In this document: positions 1-5,537 of the stretch, in pieces
Layout: each line of letters starts with the position of its first letter
Numbering within the stretch: the first letter of the stretch is position 1
Origin: an uncultured Oscillibacter sp.
GTDB lineage: Bacteria; Bacillota; Clostridia; Oscillospirales; Oscillospiraceae
NCBI GenBank assembly: GCA_902476875.1
Contig: CABSFC010000093.1
Location: 1-11,126, forward strand
Direction of reading: 5' to 3'
Length of the DNA stretch: 11,126 nt
Made by a program: the position numbers and the translations under genes
Notes under the pieces: model-generated
What the model was told of the DNA's origin: nothing
What the model saw: only the letters and a program-made list of their open reading frames with translations
Database searches by the model: none

Positions 1-89
1 CCCCGCGTCTCCGTCCGCGCATAATTCTCCCGGTTCCGGAAAAACTGTTCCATGAGAAAACAGGCGGAAAACATTCGGGAGGTTTCTCT

Positions 90-446
90 ATGGACTATCT
101 CAACGCGTTCCTCTGCGGCGGCGTCCTCTGCGCCATCGGCCAGGTCCTCATCGACAAGACCCAGCTGACCCCCGCCCGCATCCTGACGGGCTACGTGGTA
201 GTGGGCGTGCTCCTCAGCGCCCTGGGGCTGTACCAGCCCCTGGTGGACTGGGGCGGCGCGGGGGCCACCGTGCCCCTGACGGGCTTTGGCCACTCCCTGG
301 CCAAGGGCGTGCAGAAAGCCGTCGGCGAACAGGGCTGGCTGGGCGTGTTCACCGGTGGGCTGTCGGCCACCGCCGGCGGCATCGCGGCGGCGGTGGTGTT
401 CGGCGTGGTCATGGCCCTGCTCTTCAGGCCCGGCGACAAGCGGTAA
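90..446 (+). CDS. spoVAE: Stage V sporulation protein AE (SpoVAE/SpoVAEb)
   Basis: This 118-residue membrane protein closely resembles SpoVAE, one of the SpoVA proteins that move dipicolinic acid and calcium into the forespore and release them at germination. It starts with MDYLNAFLCGG, carries the family-typical stretch QVLIDKTQLTPARILTGY near residues 18-35, and has hydrophobic segments at about residues 3-20, 29-50 and 92-113. Length matches the family. The ATG at 90 is preceded by GGGAGG at 77-82, seven bases away. No promoter is visible in the 89 bases upstream, so it is probably the last gene of a spoVAC-spoVAD-spoVAE operon entering from the left (known gene order; the upstream genes lie outside the window). 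A terminator follows directly. Expression would be expected in the forespore under sigma-G, which cannot be read here. Confidence 0.93.
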   Translation: MDYLNAFLCGGVLCAIGQVLIDKTQLTPARILTGYVVVGVLLSALGLYQPLVDWGGAGATVPLTGFGHSLAKGVQKAVGEQGWLGVFTGGLSATAGGIAAAVVFGVVMALLFRPGDKR

Positions 447-449
447 AGC

Positions 450-484
450 AAAACGCGGACGGTTTCGTCCGCGTTTTGGTTTTT
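450..484 (+). terminator. Intrinsic terminator after spoVAE
   Basis: An 11-bp perfect stem (AAAACGCGGAC at 450-460, GTCCGCGTTTT at 467-477) with a 6-base loop is followed by a T run at 480-484. It begins four bases after the spoVAE stop and closes the spoVA operon. Confidence 0.9.
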
Positions 485-537
485 GTCCGGTGGCCGGGAC
501 CGCCGTATTTTGTCTCTCTTTTGTCATTATTTTGTTG

Positions 538-566
538 TTCTTTTTCCGTCGCAGGCGCGGTATACT
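538..566 (+). promoter_or_regulatory. Probable sigma-A promoter of the deacetylase unit
   Basis: A good -10 box, TATACT, lies at 561-566 in an otherwise T-rich gap. The hexamer 17 bases upstream (TTCTTT at 538-543) is a poor -35, so only the -10 is convincing. It lies about 40 bases before the ATG at 607. Confidence 0.45.
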
Positions 567-606
567 AGACCCATCAGAAAATTCGACAGAAAGGACTGTC
601 CCCTCC

Positions 607-1841
607 ATGCGCCGACCCACCTGCTTTTTGCTGGCCCTGCTGCTTCTGCTCTCCCTGACCGCCTGCGGGCAAACGCCCGTTCAGGACCCGCCCCAGACTT
701 CCGCCGATGAAACGGAGCCGGAGGCCCCGGAGGTCCCCGAAGAGCCGGAGCCGGAGCCCTACGTCATCTCCGACCCCACCGTACAGCCCGCCGGCGGCGT
801 CCGGGACGGCGTGACCTACGTGGCCTGGGACGGCATCGTGGAGCACCTGTTCTTCCACCCCGTGGTGGCCTACCCGGAGCTGGCCTTTGACGGCGACGCC
901 CAGGCCAACGGCATTGACGACTACATGGTAACGGTGGACGAGTAAATAAAATCCTCCAGAGCGTCTACGACAACGGCTACATCCTGGTGGACATCAACGA
1001 CGTGTGGCGGGAGACCACCGGCGAGGACGGCCAGCCCAAAATGGTCCGCAACACGCTGTATCTGCCGGAGGGCAAAAAGCCCCTGATCCTGTCCTTTGAC
1101 GACACCAACTACTACCCCTACATGCTGACCAACGGCTTCACCTACAAGCTCATCATCGGGGACGACGGCAAGGTCTGGTCCTGGGGAAAGGACCCGGCGG
1201 GCAACGAGGTCGTCAGCCGGGACCTGGACGCCATCACCATCCTGGACCGGTTCGTGGAGGACTATCCGGACTTCTCCCCCTTTGGGGCCAAGGGCTGTTT
1301 GAGCCTGACGGGCTACGAGGGCATCCTGGGCTACCGCACACAGACCACCACGCAGGGCTGGACCGCCGAGCAGGAGGCCGCCCGCCAGCAGGAGCGGGAG
1401 GCCGTCAAGCCCGTGATCGAGGAATTGAAGCGCACCGGCTGGACCTTCGGCAGCCATACCTGGGGCCACATCCGCCTGGGCAGCAAGTCCCTGGCGGAGG
1501 TCCAGGCCGACACGCAGCGCTGGAATGACGAGGTGGCCAGCCTGGTGGGCCCCACCGCCATCCTGTTCTACCCCCACGGCGAGCGGCCCGACGGCGGCGA
1601 CTGGCAGCAGACCGGTCCCGTGTTCCAGTATCTCCATAGCCAGGGCTTCCGGGTGTTCTGCTCCGTGGGCATTGAGAGCTTCAGCTATATCAAAAAGGAC
1701 ATCTGCGCCGTCATCTGCGACCGCCTCCACCCCGACGGCACCACCCTCCGCTACTCCCGCCAGCGGTACCTGCAATTTTACGACGCGAAGGATATTATGG
1801 ATGTAGATGTCCGTCCCCAGAGGGAGATCAAGTGGGACTGA
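607..1841 (+). pseudogene. Polysaccharide deacetylase (NodB) lipoprotein, frameshifted
   Basis: Two adjoining reading frames together make one NodB-type polysaccharide deacetylase. The first (607-945) begins after AAGGA at 591-595, has a lipoprotein signal with lipobox LTAC near residue 20 and a Pro/Glu-rich linker, and runs into the domain as far as MVTVDE before stopping at 943-945. The next frame continues without a break as NKILQSVYDNGYILVDINDVW and on to a TGA at 1839-1841. Restoring one base at about 944 (TA to a TAC- or TAT-like codon) gives a 411-residue protein. Catalytic motifs are intact: FDD at about 164-166 and HTWGH at 284-288, the Asp and His-x3-His metal site. Family members remove acetyl groups from cell-wall or exopolysaccharide sugars outside the membrane. 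A GTG at 987 could start a truncated, signal-less product, but no Shine-Dalgarno supports it. It may be a true recent lesion or a sequencing error. Confidence 0.85.
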
Positions 1842-1867
1842 CCGATCTTCAGAAGGAGGACACACCT

Positions 1868-2239
1868 ATGGTGCGTAAGCACGCGAGATTTCTTCCTCTT
1901 TGCGCCCTGCTGTGCACGGCGCTGGCCCTGACGCCGGTTCTGTCCCGCAGGCAAAACGGCGTCCCCTCCCTGGAGCGTCTGGAAACGCTGACGGAGGAAA
2001 CCGCTCTGGACGCCCTCTCCGGCTTTTCCAGAGGGGAGCTGCTGGACGCCTGGGGCAGCCCCCGGCACACCGTGGACGCCCTCGCTGGCCAATACGCAGA
2101 CTGCTATGACGCGCCCACCCGGGGCGGGTGGATCGTGGTGGGGTACGACACCCATGACACCCATGATACCATTCCGCGCACTCCGGCCCTGCTGGACACC
2201 CTGCCTGTGTGGAAGGTGGACCTGCAGGTGATCGGCTGA
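1868..2239 (+). CDS. Small exported protein of unknown function
   Basis: I do not recognise this 123-residue protein. The ATG at 1868 is chosen because AAGGAGG lies at 1853-1859, eight bases upstream; an in-frame GTG at 1832 lacks such a site and overlaps the preceding gene. The N-terminus (MVRKHARFLPLCALLCTALAL) has Arg/Lys and then a hydrophobic stretch, which reads as a signal peptide or membrane anchor without an obvious lipobox Cys. The rest is a short soluble domain with LSGFSRGELLDAWGSP, ending in a strand-rich segment (GGWIVVGYD, WKVDLQVIG). The pattern of a helix ending in W-G-x-P followed by strands recalls small SmpA/BamE-like or BLIP-like folds, but that is only a guess. THDTHDT near the C-terminus comes from a duplicated 9-base unit. 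It lies 26 bases after the deacetylase stop, so it is probably cotranscribed. Confidence 0.75.
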   Translation: MVRKHARFLPLCALLCTALALTPVLSRRQNGVPSLERLETLTEETALDALSGFSRGELLDAWGSPRHTVDALAGQYADCYDAPTRGGWIVVGYDTHDTHDTIPRTPALLDTLPVWKVDLQVIG

Positions 2240-2270
2240 CTTTTTATTTTTGAAAAGAGGACTGGTTGCA

Positions 2271-2675
2271 ATGACCCTTGAAGCCCTGAAATCCGCCGCC
2301 CTCTCCATGCTGGATAGGGCCTACTGCCCCTACTCCCACTTCCCTGTGGGCGCCGCGCTGGAGTGCGCCGACGGCACGGTGTTCACCGGCTGCAACGTGG
2401 AGAACGCCGCCTATCCGGCGGGCATCTGCGCCGAGCGCAACGCCATCTTCCACGCCGTGGCGGAGGGGCACACCGATTTCACCCGCATCGTCATCGCCGG
2501 ACGGGGCCCGGACTTCTGTACCCCCTGCGGCGTCTGCCGCCAGGTGATGCGGGAATTCGCCCCGGAGTTGGAGATCGTCTGTCTCAACGGCGCGGGAGAA
2601 TCCCGGTCCTTCACCCTGTCGGAGCTGCTGCCCCACAGCTTCGGCCCCGACCATTTGCACCATGAAGCTGAATGA
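2271..2675 (+). CDS. cdd: Cytidine deaminase
   Basis: This 134-residue protein is a homotetrameric-type cytidine deaminase, which hydrolyses cytidine and deoxycytidine to uridine and deoxyuridine in pyrimidine salvage in the cytosol. Visible marks are YCPYSHFPVGAAL near residues 18-30, CNVENAAYPAGICAERNA with the catalytic CAE (one zinc Cys and the proton-shuttle Glu), and PCGVCRQVM with the other two zinc Cys. Length is normal for the family. The ATG at 2271 follows AAGAGG at 2255-2260, ten bases away; a TTG at 2250 would place the start ahead of that site and is rejected. It lies 31 bases after the preceding stop with no terminator between, so it probably belongs to the same transcript. Its 3' end overlaps the next ORF by 14 bases. 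Confidence 0.95.
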   Translation: MTLEALKSAALSMLDRAYCPYSHFPVGAALECADGTVFTGCNVENAAYPAGICAERNAIFHAVAEGHTDFTRIVIAGRGPDFCTPCGVCRQVMREFAPELEIVCLNGAGESRSFTLSELLPHSFGPDHLHHEAE

Positions 2676-2904
2676 CGAAGCGGTGGCGGCCCGCATTGCC
2701 GCCGCGCCCGGCCACGACGTCTGCGTCCTGCGCATCGAGGACGGCGACTTCGGCTGTGAGGAGCCGAAGGACCCGCCCCTGCTGTGGCTGCTGGTCCAGG
2801 CCGCCGATGGGACCAGACACATCCGGGAGCTGCCGGAGCTCCGGGTGGAGGCCCTGGGCCTGACGGAGGGCGGCACCTGCCGTCTGGAGGACCTGCGCCC
2901 CTGA
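2662..2904 (+). CDS. Hypothetical 80-residue protein overlapping cdd
   Basis: Not recognised. The ATG at 2662 lies inside the last codons of cdd (14-base overlap) and has no clear Shine-Dalgarno, so translation would be coupled to cdd. The product is small, acidic and soluble, with no signal peptide or membrane segment. It shows alternating hydrophobic strands (HDVCVLRIEDGDF, LLWLLVQAADGTRH, LRVEALGL) that suggest a compact beta-rich fold. Support for being real: it fills the gap exactly between cdd and a strong terminator, its stop is one base before the hairpin, and its amino-acid composition is protein-like rather than Arg/Pro-rich as in the shadow frames. No homologue comes to mind. Confidence 0.6.
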   Translation: MKLNDEAVAARIAAAPGHDVCVLRIEDGDFGCEEPKDPPLLWLLVQAADGTRHIRELPELRVEALGLTEGGTCRLEDLRP

Positions 2905-2905
2905 C

Positions 2906-2950
2906 AAAATCCCCCGTGGGGAGCCGCTGGCTCCCCACGGGGGATTTTTT
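2906..2950. terminator. Strong bidirectional terminator between convergent genes
   Basis: A perfect 20-bp stem (left arm 2906-2925, right arm 2929-2948) with a 3-base GCT loop, flanked by AAAA on the left and T7 on the right. It therefore works in both directions, ending the cdd unit (+) and the nitroreductase gene (-), whose stop is at 2973. Confidence 0.95.
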
Positions 2951-2972
2951 TGAAATACAGCCGATGTATGCG

Positions 2973-3839
2973 TCAGATCTCGCAGGACGCCACCACATGG
3001 CAGTCGCCGGGGAGCTGGAGCTGGACCGCGTCCCCGCCCAGGCGCCAGCTGATCTTTCCGGCCCACCTGGAGGCAACGCTGGTGAAGTGCAGCAGCACAA
3101 TGCCCAGGCCCAGCTTCCCGTCGATCTCGTCGGTATAGCTGTCGTCCTTCGCCACCAGGGCGGTGTGACCGCCGTGGATGACGAAGCCATAGGGCTGGCG
3201 GTTGAGATAGCTGGGGGAGAGGGTCGCGGCGTAGAGGGCCTCCCACAGCATGTCGTCATAGAAGCCGATGTGCTCGTCCAGGCCGTCCACATTGCCCCAG
3301 GTGTCCATGAACACCATGTCGTAAATGCCGTGCTTGGGGGCGAAATACTGGCGCTGGGCGCTGATGTCCACATTGGACATGCTCTGGATATTCACCCGCA
3401 GGCGCTTCGTGGTCTTCTCCCCATAGCCAAAGGCGGCGATGGCGGCCACATCCAGGCCGGAGTCGATCCCCAGCGCCTCCTTGACCTTGCCGCTGTCGGT
3501 AAAGGTCAGCCAGCAGCTGCCCAGGTCCATGTCGGTCAGCTTCAGGATCAGATCCTCCATCATGAAGCCGGCGTTCTCCCCGGCGTGGGCGTCCCGCGCG
3601 GAGAGCAGGACCAGGTACTGCGGCGCGCCGATCAGGAAATCCTTGTAACCGGCGGAGCCCTCCAGGGCCTCCCGCGCCTCAGCGCCGAAAACGCGCAGCT
3701 CGGTCTCCAGAGCGGGCAGCAGGCGCTGGCAGTCCTTCTGATAATAGGTCTCGATCTCCGTCAAAACGGACGCCGGGACCTTCTTCTCCGAAAACTCGCG
3801 GACAGATTTTCTGTTTTGGATCAGTGCACTATAATTCAT
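2973..3839 (-). CDS. Nitroreductase family protein
   Basis: This 288-residue cytosolic protein belongs to the flavin-binding nitroreductase superfamily, whose members use FMN and NAD(P)H to reduce nitro compounds, quinones and similar substrates. The start MNYSALIQNRKSVREFSEKKV is the classic N-terminal FMN-contact segment (R-x-S-x-R). Further features are ENAGFMMEDLILKLTDMDLGSCWL near residues 108-130 and a second segment ALYAATLSPSYLNRQPYGFVI that again resembles a nitroreductase FMN motif. This gives a long two-lobed form rather than the usual 170-220 residues, like the family called putative TM nitroreductase in Pfam. The ATG at 3839 is chosen because AGGAGGAG lies just upstream; the frame stays open 17 codons further without a better site. 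It has its own promoter at 3904-3932. The physiological substrate cannot be read from the sequence. Confidence 0.88.
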   Translation of the reverse strand: MNYSALIQNRKSVREFSEKKVPASVLTEIETYYQKDCQRLLPALETELRVFGAEAREALEGSAGYKDFLIGAPQYLVLLSARDAHAGENAGFMMEDLILKLTDMDLGSCWLTFTDSGKVKEALGIDSGLDVAAIAAFGYGEKTTKRLRVNIQSMSNVDISAQRQYFAPKHGIYDMVFMDTWGNVDGLDEHIGFYDDMLWEALYAATLSPSYLNRQPYGFVIHGGHTALVAKDDSYTDEIDGKLGLGIVLLHFTSVASRWAGKISWRLGGDAVQLQLPGDCHVVASCEI

Positions 3840-3903
3840 GGAAACTCCTCCTAATTGATCCTCTGATTTTGCCGCAGGGGTCTTTCGCACATTAATCTTA
3901 TTT

Positions 3904-3932
3904 ATGATATAACAATCTCCCTAAAAATGCAA
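3904..3932 (-). promoter_or_regulatory. Sigma-A promoter of the nitroreductase gene
   Basis: On the minus strand, TTGCAT (3932-3927), a 17-base spacer and TATCAT (3909-3904) make a credible promoter, leading into a 64-base leader ending in AGGAGGAG. It lies in the 139-base gap between two same-direction genes. Confidence 0.6.
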
Positions 3933-3978
3933 GTATTCCCTGCGGGGTTTTCAGCGATTTATCCTGTGCCGGCGCCGG

Positions 3979-5382
3979 TCAGACCAGCTTTTCAAAATAG
4001 AAGAACGTCTCGTCCTCCCCGCTTTTCCGCATACAGGAGGACAGCATTTTGTACGACGCCTGGTTCTCCCGGTAGCACTTGGCCACCACCCGCGTCAGGT
4101 GGACCTTGTACAGCGCCCAGTCCGCCACGGCGGCAAAGGCCTCGGTGCCGTAGCTGTGTCCGGCACAGGCCCCGTCGACGCGGCAGCCCAGCTCCGCGCC
4201 GCCCCGGCAGTCGAAGCGGTACAGCACCGCCTCGCCGATGAGCTTTCCGTCCAGCCGGACGGCGAAATTCACCGCCTGCCGGTTTTCAAAATCCCGGTTT
4301 GCCACGTCGAAGAAGCTCCGCTCCTCCACCGGGCCGCCCAGGCCGCCCACGTCGTCGTAACCCCACCAGCGGTTCCGCTCCCCGTCCAGCACCAGAGCGT
4401 TGTAGGCGGGGATGTCCGCCTCCGTCAGGGCGGACAGGGTCAGCCGCTCCGTCCTCAACTCCGGGATGGCGGAGACATGGCGCAGCAGCTCGTTCTGGGG
4501 CTCGAAGCAGTACTTCGGCGCCAGCTTCGCCGGGCCGTACTGCAGCTTCGAGGTCCGCAGGCCCCGGTCCGCGGCGTCGTCCTCCCGGTTGATCCACTGG
4601 CAGCCCTCGCCAAACTCCCCGGCAAAGGCCTGGACCAGCGTCGGATACACGCCGGTGTAGGAGTACAGCGCCTTTTCGATGTGGATGATCAGCGTGTCCC
4701 CGCACTTTTCCGCCAGGGACAACGCCACCAGCCTGTCCCCGTCGAACATGCCGCCCGCCAGGAACCAGGGCTTCCCCACCAGCCGCAGCATCTTCTTGGC
4801 CAGCGCCAGCTCGTCCCGGGCCTTGGCGTTGTCTCCCTTGGGGAACTCCGCCGCGTAGTCCAGCCAGAACTGTTCAATGGCCGCGCCGTCCGCCGCCGTC
4901 AGCCGCCGGAACTCCGCGTCGGGCCACTGCTTGTGGAACTTTTTGATGTGGTTCCGCTGGCCGGAGTAGCGCCGTCCGGCGAAGAGCTGCAAATCCTCCC
5001 GGTAGTACACATAGTCCCGCCAGGTGCGGATGTCGCTGACCCGGACGTAGGGGTACCGGGCCAGCAGCCGGGCCGCCCTGCACTCCGGCACCACGGAAAT
5101 CACCGGCGCCGCGCCGTTTTCCAGGCAGTAGTTCTCAATGGCCTCCAGCGCCGCGTCCTCGTCGCCCTCCGGCCCCGGCACGGGATAGTCGAAGATCCAG
5201 CGCTTCCCATCCTCGCAGCGCACCACCAGGCACCCGGCGACCTCCGCCCAGGCGTATTTCCAGGTGTTGCGCCACATCAGCTTGGTACCCGCCGAGTACT
5301 CGCACAGCCCATACTGGCAATTTTGGTAGTATTTCCGCAGCTTTCCGCCGTCACGCTGGGTCACTGGCTTGAATTGAAGCAT
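3979..5382 (-). CDS. DUF2156 (MprF C-terminal-like) - GNAT acetyltransferase fusion
   Basis: This 467-residue protein has two transferase modules. Residues 1 to about 300 look like the DUF2156/phosphatidylglycerol lysyltransferase C-terminal family (a double GNAT-like fold), with GRRYSGQRNHIKKFHKQW near 137-154, GGMFDGDRLVALSLAEK and the typical ending INREDDAADRGLRTSKLQY. Residues 310-467 are a RimJ/RimL-like GNAT domain: RTERLTLSALTEADIPAY, then HSYGTEAFAAVADWAL at the acetyl-CoA loop, and RENQASYKML. There are no membrane segments, so it is not a complete MprF lipid aminoacylase and probably acts in the cytosol on an unidentified substrate. The acetyl-CoA loop lacks the usual Gly pair (AGHSYG in place of a GxGYA-type loop). 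The ATG at 5382 has AAAGGA at 5395-5390, seven bases upstream. A divergent promoter region separates it from the NSS transporter. Domain calls are firm; function is not. Confidence 0.82.
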   Translation of the reverse strand: MLQFKPVTQRDGGKLRKYYQNCQYGLCEYSAGTKLMWRNTWKYAWAEVAGCLVVRCEDGKRWIFDYPVPGPEGDEDAALEAIENYCLENGAAPVISVVPECRAARLLARYPYVRVSDIRTWRDYVYYREDLQLFAGRRYSGQRNHIKKFHKQWPDAEFRRLTAADGAAIEQFWLDYAAEFPKGDNAKARDELALAKKMLRLVGKPWFLAGGMFDGDRLVALSLAEKCGDTLIIHIEKALYSYTGVYPTLVQAFAGEFGEGCQWINREDDAADRGLRTSKLQYGPAKLAPKYCFEPQNELLRHVSAIPELRTERLTLSALTEADIPAYNALVLDGERNRWWGYDDVGGLGGPVEERSFFDVANRDFENRQAVNFAVRLDGKLIGEAVLYRFDCRGGAELGCRVDGACAGHSYGTEAFAAVADWALYKVHLTRVVAKCYRENQASYKMLSSCMRKSGEDETFFYFEKLV

Positions 5383-5420
5383 AACATCATCCTTTGATCA
5401 CTGATCGTTAAATTTTTTTC

Positions 5421-5426
5421 ATTATA
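5421..5426 (-). promoter_or_regulatory. -10 box for the DUF2156-GNAT gene
   Basis: A consensus TATAAT on the minus strand 38 bases before the ATG at 5382, in an AT-rich divergent gap. The hexamer at the expected -35 position (AAGCAA) is poor. A GATCA-C-TGATC dyad at 5396-5406 lies in the leader just upstream of the ribosome binding site. Confidence 0.4.
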
Positions 5427-5447
5427 AGAATCTTTTATAACATTTGC

Positions 5448-5476
5448 TTGACTACACACGGCAGATATAGTATTCT
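5448..5476 (+). promoter_or_regulatory. Sigma-A promoter of the NSS transporter gene
   Basis: TTGACT at 5448-5453 and TATTCT at 5471-5476 with a 17-base spacer form a good promoter, giving a leader of roughly 55 bases before the TTG start at 5538. Confidence 0.7.
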
Positions 5477-5480
5477 ATAT
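5465..5480. promoter_or_regulatory. Inverted repeat over the -10 box (possible operator)
   Basis: ATATAG-TATT-CTATAT is a perfect 6+6 dyad whose centre coincides with the -10 hexamer of the transporter promoter. A repressor bound here would block RNA polymerase. The AT-rich composition means chance is a real alternative. Confidence 0.35.
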
Positions 5481-5537
5481 GATATGCAAAATTGTAATAG
5501 CTAATATGAGAAAAAAGAATCAGAAAGAGGGAACGTT

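Noticed and set aside
1..55. Tail of spoVAD at the left edge
   Set aside because: Short frames end at 24 and 55, but neither residue string is one I recognise as a SpoVAD C-terminus, so no call is made.
940..950. Programmed ribosomal frameshift in the deacetylase
   Set aside because: No slippery heptamer is evident at the junction, no stem-loop sits at the right distance, and this family is not known for frameshifting; a missing base is simpler.
921..1865. A 314-residue minus-strand frame opposite the deacetylase
   Set aside because: Composition is Val/Gly/Ala/Asp-rich with no motif; the plus strand carries the NodB signature residues.
2148..2165. Tandem repeat as a CRISPR or VNTR array
   Set aside because: Only two 9-base units, inside a coding region; not an array.
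2784..3854. A 356-residue plus-strand frame opposite the nitroreductase
   Set aside because: It would read through the perfect terminator hairpin and lies opposite a recognisable nitroreductase.
3969..3978. CCGGCGCCGG palindrome after the DUF2156-GNAT stop as a terminator
   Set aside because: Only 10 bases, too short to form a loop with a useful stem, and not followed by a T run on the minus strand.
4099..5397. A 432-residue plus-strand frame across the DUF2156-GNAT gene
   Set aside because: Arg/Gln/Val/Pro-rich low-quality sequence without domains; the opposite strand has clear transferase motifs and a ribosome binding site.
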